A stretch of DNA of 30,140 nt from CAYFJV01 sp964460605 (GTDB taxonomy: Archaea; Nanobdellota; Nanobdellia; Woesearchaeales; GW2011-AR9). How positions within the stretch are numbered: the first letter of the stretch is position 1; each line of letters begins with the position of its first letter. The notes under the pieces were generated by a model. It did not search any database, was not told the DNA's origin, and saw only the letters and a program-made list of their open reading frames with translations. The DNA lies in NCBI GenBank assembly GCA_964460605.1, contig CAYWPT010000009.1:1-30140 (forward strand), given 5' to 3'. The position numbers and the translations under genes are program-made. Of this stretch, positions 13,898 through 22,116 are shown piece after piece.

Positions 13898-13919
13898 TGA
13901 AAGTAATTTCGTGAATCTT

Positions 13920-13928
13920 CTATATAAA
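13920..13928 (-). promoter_or_regulatory. TATA box of the yqhQ-like gene
   Basis: Minus-strand TTTATATAG lies about 27 nt upstream of the ATG at 13897. Confidence 0.5.
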
Positions 13929-13997
13929 GTTTTAGTTTAAAAGGAGAATTAACTGATTCTAAAGGTCATTTTTAACAGAGTTAAAAAAAGAAAAAAA

Positions 13998-14183
13998 CTA
14001 GTTGTGATCATCTTCATCATGTTCTTCTTCATAATCCTCTTCATGCTCATCATGATCTTCAGCAGTATGATCTTCAATCCCATCACCATCGTGGTCATGG
14101 TCATCATGAGTCAATTCAATGTCACATCCAACTGTTACTAATAACAGTGCTATTAATCCAATTACTAATACTATTTTTTTCAT
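13998..14183 (-). CDS. Small His/Asp/Glu-rich lipoprotein, probable metal binder
   Basis: About 61 aa. A signal sequence (KKIVLVIGLIALLLVTVG) ends in a lipobox-like TVGC, so the mature protein would begin at Cys20 and be lipid-anchored outside the cell. The mature part is almost only Asp, Glu and His (DDHDHDGDGIEDH ... HDEDDHN), suited to binding Zn or similar cations. I chose the ATG at 14183; a GTG at 14192 overlaps the ZIP stop (GTGA) and is an alternative start. It directly follows the ZIP transporter gene, suggesting a metal-capture accessory. No family assigned. Confidence 0.72.
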   Translation of the reverse strand: MKKIVLVIGLIALLLVTVGCDIELTHDDHDHDGDGIEDHTAEDHDEHEEDYEEEHDEDDHN

Positions 14184-14188
14184 TTTTA

Positions 14189-14959
14189 TCACGCGTGTAC
14201 ATGGCCTGGACCATAAATTGCAATTAATGCAATTAAACTAAAGCCAAAAAGTATGGCAAAAAAGTGAAGATAACCTTCCTTTAAATTACATTTTCTGTGT
14301 AGTTCTGGGAGTAGATTTGAAGCCCCAATGTAGAGGAATACCCCCGCAGTAAAAGGTAATATGAAATGATTAAAGTTAGTCAATTTTGTAGAGAGAATCA
14401 AACCAACAATAGTTCCTGCAATTGCAGTTATCGCTGATAAAAAATTGTAAAACAATGCCCTTTTTTTGGAAAATCCTGAATACAATAAAATTCCAAAATC
14501 AGCAATTTCTTGAGGTAATTCATGTAAAGCTATTGAAACTGTTGCCCCAATCCCTAAAGGAATTGAAATTAAATAAGCGCTCCCAATGAGTAAACCATCA
14601 ATAAAATTGTGGATACCGTCACCAATGATATTTACTAAACCTAAAGAATAACCATGGCTATGTGCACATTCATCATGCTGATTCCCGTGGCGTGAGTGAA
14701 TGAATTTTTCTAAAATAAAGAATACTAAAAAACCAATGATTAAAAAATAAGGAATGTCCAAAGTATAACCATTTTCTATAGATTCTGGAAGCAATTGGAT
14801 AAAAACACTACCAAGTAATGTTCCAACAGAGACACTTAAAAGAAGAGTAAGTATTCTCTTAGAGATATTTTTCTTTAATAATAAAGGAACGGTTCCTATA
14901 ACTGCAACTAAAGAAACAATTATTGAACTCACAAGAGCATATATTATATTTTCAATCAT
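14189..14959 (-). CDS. ZIP-family divalent metal transporter
   Basis: 256 aa with eight predicted membrane segments. The binuclear metal site in TM4-TM5 is intact: HNFIDG (H117, N118, D121) and HELPQE (H146, E147, E151). A His-rich cytoplasmic loop (HSRHGNQHDECAHSHG, 88-103) precedes TM4, as in ZupT/ZIP importers of Zn, Fe or Mn. The gene ends against the small acidic/His lipoprotein gene, with which it probably forms an operon. The TATA box at 14979-14988 is 20-29 nt upstream. Confidence 0.92.
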   Translation of the reverse strand: MIENIIYALVSSIIVSLVAVIGTVPLLLKKNISKRILTLLLSVSVGTLLGSVFIQLLPESIENGYTLDIPYFLIIGFLVFFILEKFIHSRHGNQHDECAHSHGYSLGLVNIIGDGIHNFIDGLLIGSAYLISIPLGIGATVSIALHELPQEIADFGILLYSGFSKKRALFYNFLSAITAIAGTIVGLILSTKLTNFNHFILPFTAGVFLYIGASNLLPELHRKCNLKEGYLHFFAILFGFSLIALIAIYGPGHVHA

Positions 14960-14978
14960 ACAGCTTAATTAGAAGTGA

Positions 14979-14988
14979 CTATATATAG
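14979..14988 (-). promoter_or_regulatory. TATA box of the ZIP transporter operon
   Basis: The palindromic CTATATATAG lies 20-29 nt before the ATG at 14959. Confidence 0.5.
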
Positions 14989-15017
14989 GTCTTACTGATA
15001 GCCATTATCAATAAGGT

Positions 15018-17510
15018 TTAAGAAAAAGCACCCAATCCTTTTTGAGAACTTTCCTTAAACAATTCATCTTCATCAATACCTAAAACATGCAGAATAGAAC
15101 TTACTGCAGGAATTAGTTGATTGTTCAAATAATACTCAACATCGTAGCCTTTTTTACCGTTTTTAAGCTCATCCAATCTTTTAGCTTTCTCTCTGATAAG
15201 TCCTTTACCCTCTTCAACTACGAATTCGATAAGCATTCCTTTACTAATAGGATATCCTTCTTTTTCCATACGTTTAGCAACTGCAACGTGAGGTCCAATT
15301 GATTTATATTTGTCTAAAGGTCTTGTCAATTGCATTTTAATAAGCATTTTTTCTACAGGAACTTTTTTTGCTTTGACATTTTTGATTAATTTTCTCAGAT
15401 AAGTGAGTCCTTCTTCTACCTTGTCTTTCATAATAAAATCTAAGAAATCTTTTTGCGCTTCTTTTGCTAATGGACTCCAGTTTCTACGTACGGTTTCAAA
15501 ACCAACTACTTTTACTTTACCTTTTCCATCCAATAAAGCATATTTCTTTTTAGCACCCTTATCTCCTTGTTTACTTGCTACGAATAAAGCTCTTGGAAAG
15601 AAACCTTCAAATTCTAATTCCATGTGTCCAGGAAGATTTTCGTTCACATTGCCCACGAAATCGTGTGCTTGTTTTTGTGTTTTCTTCCCTAACTGAATCA
15701 TTACACTATCAGTATCTGAATAAATTACTTCAAAACCTTCTTTTTCTGCATCATTGATTACTGTTTTGATATAATTTCTTGCATAGGCAGTGATTGCTCT
15801 TGCGGAATCTTTACTATACCAACGTGCGCCATAAAATCCAAGGTAACCATAAAATGAATTTACTAAAATTTTAAGTGCGTAGACACGACTATCAGGTAAA
15901 GTTGTATCTTCACCTTTCTTTTTCATAGATTTAATTTCTTTTTTGATCTCTACACGCCTATCAATAATATCTTGCAGAACTGCAGGGATAAAAGCTTGCT
16001 CTTTGGTATCAAACCACAAATCGTGTTCAGGTACCTTCACTGCTTTTGCAGTCTTTTTGAGTCTAAGACTTTCACCTGCTAAATTGTGTGAGATAATAAT
16101 GCTAGGATACAGAGAGAGAAAATCAAATACAACTACATCTTTGTACAAAGCGGGTTTTGGTTCATAAACAAAAGCTCCTTGCACTCTTACACCCATTCTT
16201 CGTGAAATTTCTTGCTCAGAAGGTTTGTTTGGGTGGAGTACATTAAATTCATGTTCACGTTTTAATAAGTAAGCTTCGACTAATCTAGAGAACTTGTGTC
16301 TGATCATAGTTGTCATAGGCAGATCTAGAATTCTGGTGAATTCAATCATTGCCGGTAATAAAGTTTCACAGAGTTCGAAAGCTAATAGAGTATCTTTATG
16401 ATTATATTTAGCATAAGAGTCTAAATTATTATTAGTATCCCAATCATCTGCTAATTTACTAATATCAACCTTGTCTTTCTTTTGTCCTAAAAGATATTCT
16501 CCTACATTGTCTAATGAATAGCTATCAATTTTCCAACTTTTCCCAAAGATATTTCTTATGAACTTGTAAGTGTCAATGTGCATGATTCCTTTAATATCTG
16601 CTGTAGTACTCGCACCGGGTCGTACACGTGAAGAGATTCCGGTTTTATCAATTCCAAAATCTAAATCGAGTTTGAATTTTGCTGCACGTTTTCTCAAATA
16701 AGGTAAATCGAAAGGATCTGAGAAGTAACCTGTAAAAATGTCTGGGTCACATTCGTGCATCAGTTCATTGAAACGTTCAAGCATCACAGCTTCACTTTCT
16801 AAAAATTCAATGTATTTGTGTTTTGTTTTGAACTTTTTCCAAGTGAGCACTTTTTCGAAAACTTTTCCTTTCTTTTTTCCATACAGAGCAATCATCAAGA
16901 TTGGATTTTTATCCATATCAATGGTTCGCTCTTTGTTATAGGTTTCAATATCAACACCTAAAATTGTAAGGTCTTTGAGGAATTCTTCTTCGGCTTCATC
17001 AGTGAATTTTATTTCTTTGATTTTTTTTGCATTGTATACTGGAACTCTTAATCTGTCTGTGATTGTTTTTTCTTTGATCTCTTCTGCATCAACTTCTAAT
17101 AAAGACATAGGAGTAATACCAGTATCTCTGATGAAGAGTTCTCTAATAGACAATTCTGATTCATAAAATTGTAAGCCTCTTTTTGAAAGTGTTTTTCTTA
17201 AGTGGTAAGGCACTTGCGGATGATTTGTAATAATTTTGAGATATTTTCCTTCTTTTCCAAAAAGTTCTTTTTTCTCTTCTTTCCACCCTAATACTTTTCC
17301 TTCAAATCCTTTGAGATCACAGCTAAAATCCTTGAGTGCTTTTTCTAATTTCTTTTTATCAACTTTTTCTGTAGAAGTATAACAATAGGATTGAAACTGC
17401 TGTCTTAGCACCACCTTCTTTCCAGATTCTAACTTTCCACAGAGCTCTACGTATGTAGTGTCTGCTTCATTTGTACTAGAAATATCAAAAAGGTAAAACT
17501 TGAGTTTCAT
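15018..17510 (-). CDS. polB: Family-B DNA polymerase
   Basis: 830 aa, close to the usual archaeal PolB length. The 3'-5' exonuclease has Exo I VDIETY (D187, E189), Exo II around FTGYFSDPFDLPYL, and Exo III YNHKDTLL. The polymerase domain has motif A DFLSLYPSII, motif B KILVNSFYGYLG and motif C YSDTDSV, so both activities look intact. The protein ends in QKGLGAFS, which fits a C-terminal PCNA-binding PIP box (Q-x-x-L-x-x-F). A TATA-like TTTTTAAAGC at 17532-17541 lies upstream and overlaps neither gene. Probably the main replicative or repair polymerase, depending on whether a family-D enzyme exists elsewhere. Confidence 0.97.
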   Translation of the reverse strand: MKLKFYLFDISSTNEADTTYVELCGKLESGKKVVLRQQFQSYCYTSTEKVDKKKLEKALKDFSCDLKGFEGKVLGWKEEKKELFGKEGKYLKIITNHPQVPYHLRKTLSKRGLQFYESELSIRELFIRDTGITPMSLLEVDAEEIKEKTITDRLRVPVYNAKKIKEIKFTDEAEEEFLKDLTILGVDIETYNKERTIDMDKNPILMIALYGKKKGKVFEKVLTWKKFKTKHKYIEFLESEAVMLERFNELMHECDPDIFTGYFSDPFDLPYLRKRAAKFKLDLDFGIDKTGISSRVRPGASTTADIKGIMHIDTYKFIRNIFGKSWKIDSYSLDNVGEYLLGQKKDKVDISKLADDWDTNNNLDSYAKYNHKDTLLAFELCETLLPAMIEFTRILDLPMTTMIRHKFSRLVEAYLLKREHEFNVLHPNKPSEQEISRRMGVRVQGAFVYEPKPALYKDVVVFDFLSLYPSIIISHNLAGESLRLKKTAKAVKVPEHDLWFDTKEQAFIPAVLQDIIDRRVEIKKEIKSMKKKGEDTTLPDSRVYALKILVNSFYGYLGFYGARWYSKDSARAITAYARNYIKTVINDAEKEGFEVIYSDTDSVMIQLGKKTQKQAHDFVGNVNENLPGHMELEFEGFFPRALFVASKQGDKGAKKKYALLDGKGKVKVVGFETVRRNWSPLAKEAQKDFLDFIMKDKVEEGLTYLRKLIKNVKAKKVPVEKMLIKMQLTRPLDKYKSIGPHVAVAKRMEKEGYPISKGMLIEFVVEEGKGLIREKAKRLDELKNGKKGYDVEYYLNNQLIPAVSSILHVLGIDEDELFKESSQKGLGAFS

Positions 17511-17542
17511 AGAAGTATTAATGGTAGGAATGCTTTAAAAAG

Positions 17543-17809
17543 TTATTCCTCTGGAAGTTCCTTTCCCACATGTTTGAATCGAGGACCTTCAAAATTATCT
17601 CTTTTGATAAGTTTAATAAAATCATGTCTTGGCCTTACCCAAATTGGACCTGTGCCAAATTCTTCATCTGTGTATTGACCTTGATACACAACAACTTCTT
17701 CAGTATTTTCACTATCTCTTGCTAATGCAATTATTTTGTAGAATCTTCCTTTAAAGTGTTGATAATATTCTCCAACGTAAATTGGAGGGTGAATTACTCC
17801 TGTTTTCAT
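17543..17809 (-). CDS. DUF1653 family small protein
   Basis: 88 aa with the family pattern: YYQHFKGRFYKIIALARDSE, VVYQGQY, WVRPRHDF and PRFKHV. The family is a small beta-rich fold of unknown function. Its start codon overlaps the stop of the HIT gene by one base (TAATG), so they are co-translated. Confidence 0.85.
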   Translation of the reverse strand: MKTGVIHPPIYVGEYYQHFKGRFYKIIALARDSENTEEVVVYQGQYTDEEFGTGPIWVRPRHDFIKLIKRDNFEGPRFKHVGKELPEE

Positions 17810-18357
17810 TATGGTTTTCTCCTCAATGATTTAATCAAATAATTTTCTTTTTTTGTTCCCTTATCTTTTTGTTTGACTACTGCTTCTGTTTTAGAATCTT
17901 CACTTTTAGCAACAATCATTTTCTCATCATGATCAGTTATTTTAAGATCTTCTGTGAGTGCTGATAATTGAATCATAGCATCTTCTAAATCAAAGTCTTC
18001 TAGCTCTTGTGGTTTCCATTCTAAAGAGATGTTATCTTTATCTCCACGTGGTAGAATATGCATAGCAAAATGTGGTACTTTTTGTCCAGCACCTAAGCCA
18101 TTTTCAATTAAAATGTTAGTTCCTTGCGCTCCTAAGGTGTCAAATAAAGAGATTGCTAACTTGTTTGCAATAGAAGACATCTTAGCAAAGGTTTGTTTAG
18201 GGATTTGTTCTAAAATGGTGTAATGTTCTCTAGTAATAATAGAAATTTGTCCAGGAATATAAGCAAGAGTGTTTACAAAAGCAATAATCTCTTTATCTTC
18301 ATAAAGAATTACTTCTTCAATTTTCCCATCTTTGATTTCACAATAGTCACAAGCCAT
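17809..18357 (-). CDS. HIT-family protein lacking the nucleophilic histidine
   Basis: 182 aa. The N-terminal CDYC pair is like the zinc-binding Cys pair of many HIT proteins; IPGQISIITREHY and GTNILIENGLGAGQKVPH follow the HIT fold closely. The histidine triad reads H96-F-A-M-H100: the middle His, which is the nucleophile in HINT/FHIT-type hydrolases, is Ala. Nucleotide hydrolysis by the normal route is therefore unlikely; nucleotide binding is possible. The C-terminal ~70 residues are charged with a Lys-rich end. It sits 4 nt downstream of the second HIT gene, in one operon with DUF1653. Confidence 0.85.
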   Translation of the reverse strand: MACDYCEIKDGKIEEVILYEDKEIIAFVNTLAYIPGQISIITREHYTILEQIPKQTFAKMSSIANKLAISLFDTLGAQGTNILIENGLGAGQKVPHFAMHILPRGDKDNISLEWKPQELEDFDLEDAMIQLSALTEDLKITDHDEKMIVAKSEDSKTEAVVKQKDKGTKKENYLIKSLRRKP

Positions 18358-18361
18358 TTTC

Positions 18362-18895
18362 TTAAAGCAGATCTGCTATGTCCACCTCCGCTTTATTGAT
18401 AATTTTCTTGATTTTCTTTTTAGCTGCTGCTTTTACTTCTTTTTTTACTTTAGCTACAACTTTGGCTTTTGCTGATTTTTTTGATTTTGCTTTGACTTTT
18501 GTTTTTGTGGTCTTTTTTACAGTCTTTTTCTCCTTAGTTGTTTTTCCACGTTTTTTCTTAACAGTCTTTTCTTCTAAGATTTCCACATGTTCACCATCAA
18601 ATTCTTCTAATTCTTTAGCTGCAGCTTTTGACCTGAGTTCTGCTTTTTCTCCTTTGAGCACTTTAATTTTTTCTTTACCCATCTTTACTGTATCTGGTAG
18701 TTTTTCTTTTTCCACAGGAAGCTCTGGGTCTAATTGTAATTTTTCTTGTTCAGAATAATCTTGGCTTACACCAACTAATTGGTCAAAGTGTTTTTGCATC
18801 TTCTTTTTTACTTCAACTCTTATCTTCTCATCAATTACATGCTGTTCTAGCTCAAATATACCATCTCCCTCTTTTCTTGGAATAACATGAACCAT
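18362..18895 (-). CDS. C-terminal part of a frameshifted HIT protein, with Lys-rich tail
   Basis: This frame begins inside a HIT triad (the ATG is the third codon of HFMVH) and continues VIPRKEGDGIFE, so it is the 3' half of the HIT gene that starts at 19266, separated from it by a one-base frameshift near 18967-18970. Translating upstream in this frame gives FKVDGTNLFVANGAAAG and QRAQHF, the missing HIT core. Residues ~105-165 of the listed frame are a Lys/Ala/Thr-rich, histone-H1-like tail; the end (AEVDIADLL) is acidic. As with the neighbouring HIT protein, the middle His is absent (H-F-M-V-H). Confidence 0.7.
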   Translation of the reverse strand: MVHVIPRKEGDGIFELEQHVIDEKIRVEVKKKMQKHFDQLVGVSQDYSEQEKLQLDPELPVEKEKLPDTVKMGKEKIKVLKGEKAELRSKAAAKELEEFDGEHVEILEEKTVKKKRGKTTKEKKTVKKTTKTKVKAKSKKSAKAKVVAKVKKEVKAAAKKKIKKIINKAEVDIADLL

Positions 18896-18954
18896 AAAAT
18901 GTTGTGCTCTCTGACCAGCAGCAGCACCATTAGCTACAAATAAATTAGTTCCAT

Positions 18955-19266
18955 CTACTTTGAAAGCTTTGAGAATTCTTTAGCAACAATGAATAAATGT
19001 CGTAACTCATTTTCAGGTACCTGAGGCATAATCGCATAATGCGCTTTTGGTATAACAAGTACATGACCTTTAGCTGCGGGATGGATATCTAAGACAACCT
19101 TGCACAGTTTATCCTCATAAATAGATCTACTTGGAATTTTTCCATCAAGAATTTGACAAAAGATACACTGTTTCTTTTGGAGTTCAGCTAACTCCCCTGG
19201 AGACATGTTTTTGAGCTTTTCTTCTAGCTCTTTTCTTTGCTGTTCAGAAAGTTGAGATAAATCCAT
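18955..19266 (-). CDS. N-terminal part of a frameshifted HIT protein
   Basis: 103 aa. A helical leader (MDLSQLSEQQRKELEEKLKN) is followed by the first half of a HIT domain: CIFCQILDGKIPSRSIYED, GHVLVIPKAHY, and LRHLFIVAKEFSK. It then stops abruptly at LSK before the triad. Adding one base at AAAGCTTT (18963-18970) joins it to the downstream frame and restores a full HIT protein of about 300 aa. Either a sequencing or assembly error in an A-run, a true mutation, or a -1 shift on AAG. A TATA box (GCTTTATATTC, about 19290-19299) lies upstream. Confidence 0.75.
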   Translation of the reverse strand: MDLSQLSEQQRKELEEKLKNMSPGELAELQKKQCIFCQILDGKIPSRSIYEDKLCKVVLDIHPAAKGHVLVIPKAHYAIMPQVPENELRHLFIVAKEFSKLSK

Positions 19267-19320
19267 GTATTATCATAAGAATAAAAAGAATATAAAGCTT
19301 TTCTTTTAGAAGAATATACT

Positions 19321-19707
19321 TTATTCACTATCTGTTAAAAATGAGATTATTTCTGAGATTCCTACTGGTTTCATATGAAGCCTATCAACTAAACCTTCTC
19401 TTTCTTTAATTGCATCATAAGCAGCTTCATTTCCGGTACATAAAAAAATTTTTACATCATTCTCATATCTTTTTCTCAATTCTGTTGCAAAGTCTTCGCC
19501 ACAGACCTCAGGCATGTCTCTGTCAGTGATTATGTGCAAAGGCACATTTTTTCCACTTTCAAGTGCCTCAAAAGCTTCATTAGGGTCATAAAAAGTTTCT
19601 ATTTCTATTTCTAAGCCAGCCCTACGAATAACCTCTCTTACCCCTATTTGCAATGCTCTTTCATCATCTACAATATAAACCAATTTAGTGTTAATTACAT
19701 AACTCAT
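19321..19707 (-). CDS. Stand-alone response-regulator receiver domain
   Basis: 128 aa, a single CheY-like domain with no output domain. The conserved acidic pair is D14-D15 (VDDE), the phospho-acceptor is D62 (ITDRDMP), the switch Thr is T91 (LCTGN) and Lys is K113 (MKPVG), so phosphorylation is plausible. No histidine kinase is present in the window. It lies between the HIT and RNase HIII genes with its own TATA-like element (GCTTATATC, about 19739-19747). Confidence 0.88.
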   Translation of the reverse strand: MSYVINTKLVYIVDDERALQIGVREVIRRAGLEIEIETFYDPNEAFEALESGKNVPLHIITDRDMPEVCGEDFATELRKRYENDVKIFLCTGNEAAYDAIKEREGLVDRLHMKPVGISEIISFLTDSE

Positions 19708-19747
19708 TTTAATAATTTTTCTTGTAAACTAAAAGGGAGATATAAGC

Positions 19748-20575
19748 CTAATTTTTGTCCAAAAACTCTTGAACATTACGGAAGTGAAGTTTCACATACT
19801 CTCTAAAAGAAAGCTTTTTTCTCTTCAATTCATCAAAAGCCCAGGCAACATGAGTGCTTCCTAAAGGGATGGGAAATCCTGCTTTTTTGCTTAGGAAACT
19901 TATTTGTTCAAGACCTGCAGCTCTTGCTAAAATGGATGCTGCTGCAACTTCTACAAACTTATGTTCTGCCTTAGTTTCAATAATATCTCCTACTTTGCAT
20001 CCTGGATACTTATCAACTACATGTGTTCCCCCAGAGAGATACTTTGCTGTTTGTTTGTGTAATCTATTAAGCAGAGGAGTTACTCCTTTTTCTTGATTAT
20101 ACTCTTCTGGACCTACAGAGATCACATGACAACCAGCAATTTTTCTAATTTTGTTAGCTAAGGCTGGTATTTCTTTATCTTTAAGCACTTTACTATCAGC
20201 TACACCAATTGCCAACAATTCTTTACGAATCTTTTCATCAGCTTTTACTGCAGCTACTACCAGACCGCCAAAAGTATCACCTTTTAAAGTCTCATCACTA
20301 CCAATCACCCAACCTAATTCTTTTCTAAATTTGATTGTTTTTTGTTCCTTACCAATGCCAGTTCCCCTTAGCTTTTGAGAAAACTTTTCTACAGCTTCTT
20401 TTTCTCCTTGTAAGAGTAAAGTTCCAGAATTGTAGAGGATTGCAATAAGTTTATTTTTTCCAACTTTTTTGTATCTAATGTTTTCATGGATAGTTTTATT
20501 CTCTTGAAGTTGAAATTTTTCTTTTTTGAGAATTGATAAAAGTCTTTCTGCTTCTACTCCTTTGAAGGTTACCAT
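19748..20575 (-). CDS. rnhC: Ribonuclease HIII
   Basis: 275 aa. Residues 1-~75 form the TBP-like N-terminal domain (DUF3378) that marks RNase HIII, followed by the RNase HII-like catalytic domain: GSDETLKGDTFGGLVVAA (D94, E95), VADSKVL, HVVDKYPG and EVAAASILARA. The enzyme cleaves RNA in RNA-DNA hybrids. RNase HIII is mostly bacterial; in archaea it is uncommon, and here an RNase HII gene is only two genes away. The start at 20575 keeps the complete N-terminal domain. Confidence 0.9.
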   Translation of the reverse strand: MVTFKGVEAERLLSILKKEKFQLQENKTIHENIRYKKVGKNKLIAILYNSGTLLLQGEKEAVEKFSQKLRGTGIGKEQKTIKFRKELGWVIGSDETLKGDTFGGLVVAAVKADEKIRKELLAIGVADSKVLKDKEIPALANKIRKIAGCHVISVGPEEYNQEKGVTPLLNRLHKQTAKYLSGGTHVVDKYPGCKVGDIIETKAEHKFVEVAAASILARAAGLEQISFLSKKAGFPIPLGSTHVAWAFDELKRKKLSFREYVKLHFRNVQEFLDKN

Positions 20576-20618
20576 AAAGCTAAGAAAGAGAGAATGGTTA
20601 AAAACTTTACTCTGAAAG

Positions 20619-21098
20619 TCAATTTACCTCATTGCTCATTTCTTTGATTTCCATAATACTTCTCCCTACAGCTAATTCATAAAAAAAGCTTCCAAAAACC
20701 TCATTTCTGTTAAAGCAAACTATTTTCTCCCCAATAGCTCTAACTTCAGGATGAAGAAATAATTTTGCTAATGCTTTGTCTGTGTTTGGGTTATTAATAG
20801 AGTAAGTATCTGCTTCAAAATATTTTCCAGGTACTACTAGAATTTGAGTAGGTTCTTCTCTTTTTATATTTAAATTTCCCAAATTAATTTCATAGCATAT
20901 TCCATCACCCATGGTACCTTTCTTCACTAAAGAATTAATAGTGGTGTAATCTAACCTTCCTGAAACCAGAGTTCTTATGCTTTCTTCTTGTGCAAGAGGT
21001 CCATCCAATTCTTGCGTCGCTCTTTCAATTATATAGAGGGAAGGACCTACAGATAATCCTAAAAAACATGCGACTATATCACTTCTCCTAATTCCCAT
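20619..21098 (-). CDS. Unknown protein between the two RNase H genes
   Basis: 159 aa, family not recognised. The N-terminus (SDIVACFLGLSVGPSLYII) is hydrophobic and could be a membrane anchor or signal-like segment. The rest is mixed alpha/beta (GDGICYEINLGNLNI, QILVVPGKYFEADTYSIN, VRAIGEKIVCFNRNEVFGSFFYELA). It starts 2 nt after the RNase HII stop, so they are co-transcribed. Confidence 0.68.
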   Translation of the reverse strand: MGIRRSDIVACFLGLSVGPSLYIIERATQELDGPLAQEESIRTLVSGRLDYTTINSLVKKGTMGDGICYEINLGNLNIKREEPTQILVVPGKYFEADTYSINNPNTDKALAKLFLHPEVRAIGEKIVCFNRNEVFGSFFYELAVGRSIMEIKEMSNEVN

Positions 21099-21100
21099 TT

Positions 21101-21772
21101 CTAATACTCAAATAATTTACTTTGTTTAGCTGCTTCTTCAACTTTTTTGTATGAAGCCCAGCTTTTTCTAAAGTATTTCTCGTGTTTTTTATAATATTTT
21201 TTAAGAAAATCTTGCGTTTTTACATCACTCATGTATCCTGAACCAAAGTCGTGTCCCACCTCTTCTTTAATGTGATCAATAGCTCTATCACGAATTACTT
21301 TAGCAATCACTGATGCTGCAGCAACCACAGTGTAGTTCATATCTGCTTTATGCTCTACAATAAAAGTGGTATCTTTTTTTACACCTTCACTCACTCTTGA
21401 GAGTAAATATTCTTTGTAGCCTTCTTGGTTGATACTAGGACAATCCACAATTGCTTTGTGTGGTTTTAACTCAGAAATCATACGAGCAGAAGTATCTGCT
21501 TCAAGCCAGTTTAAATTAGAATCTGCACTATTTAATGCATGATCCACTGCGTCTGCTTCAATTACATCTACGCGGAAATCGTGGACAATTTCATGGATAC
21601 GATCGAACATTTCTTCACGCACAGGTTTGCTCAATAATTTCGAATCTTTAACACCCATCCATTTGAGCTTTTTCTCAGCTTCTTTGTCTATGGTAACAGT
21701 CACCATTACTAATGGACCTATCACACAGCCTCTCCCTGCTTCGTCTGTACCAGAAGTTATGGTTTTTTTCAT
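21101..21772 (-). CDS. rnhB: Ribonuclease HII
   Basis: 223 aa. Catalytic residues sit in GTDEAGRGCVIGPLV (D10, E11), VDCPS (about 118-122) and the AAASVIAKVIRDRAID helix; GSGYMSD is the conserved later motif. It removes ribonucleotides and RNA primers from DNA. It is the first gene of a run leading to the 159-aa unknown gene and on to RNase HIII. Confidence 0.95.
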   Translation of the reverse strand: MKKTITSGTDEAGRGCVIGPLVMVTVTIDKEAEKKLKWMGVKDSKLLSKPVREEMFDRIHEIVHDFRVDVIEADAVDHALNSADSNLNWLEADTSARMISELKPHKAIVDCPSINQEGYKEYLLSRVSEGVKKDTTFIVEHKADMNYTVVAAASVIAKVIRDRAIDHIKEEVGHDFGSGYMSDVKTQDFLKKYYKKHEKYFRKSWASYKKVEEAAKQSKLFEY

Positions 21773-21831
21773 ATTTATTTAGTGAAATGTTAAGTTTTTA
21801 ATTATTATGAATGTAGAAATAACTATTACTC

Positions 21832-22116
21832 TTACAAACCAAAAGCGTCTGTGAATTCACGCATTTTTCTAAATTCAGCTAAAAAGCCTAAACCTTTTTC
21901 TGTAATATGCACAACTTTAGAACTACTCTTTTTAGTTTTAACTTCTTCAACTATGATCATTTCTTTCTCAAGTAACTCTTCCATATAGCTACTCAATAAT
22001 TTGTGTGATAAGTTTGATTTATACATTAAATGGGTTGGTTTAATTTTCCCACCCTTGTTTTGGATAGCTGCTAAGATGTCAAAAACAAGTTCCAATCTAG
22101 ATCGTCTTCCTGCCAT
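21832..22116 (-). CDS. Winged-helix DNA-binding protein (ArnR1-like)
   Basis: 94 aa: helices RRSRLELVFDILAAIQNKGG and KPTHLMYKSNLSHKLLSSYMEELLEKEM, then a wing (IIVEEVKTKKSSSKVVHITEKGLGFL). This is the small archaeal winged-helix layout with one wing and a C-terminal helix. Its ATG overlaps the stop of the 7-TM gene (position 22116). Such pairs suggest membrane-linked regulation; the target is unknown. Confidence 0.82.
   Translation of the reverse strand: MAGRRSRLELVFDILAAIQNKGGKIKPTHLMYKSNLSHKLLSSYMEELLEKEMIIVEEVKTKKSSSKVVHITEKGLGFLAEFRKMREFTDAFGL

Noticed and set aside
18378..18758. Plus-strand hydrophobic frame inside the HIT tail
   Set aside because: It is the complement of Lys-rich codons (Phe-rich), a known artefact.
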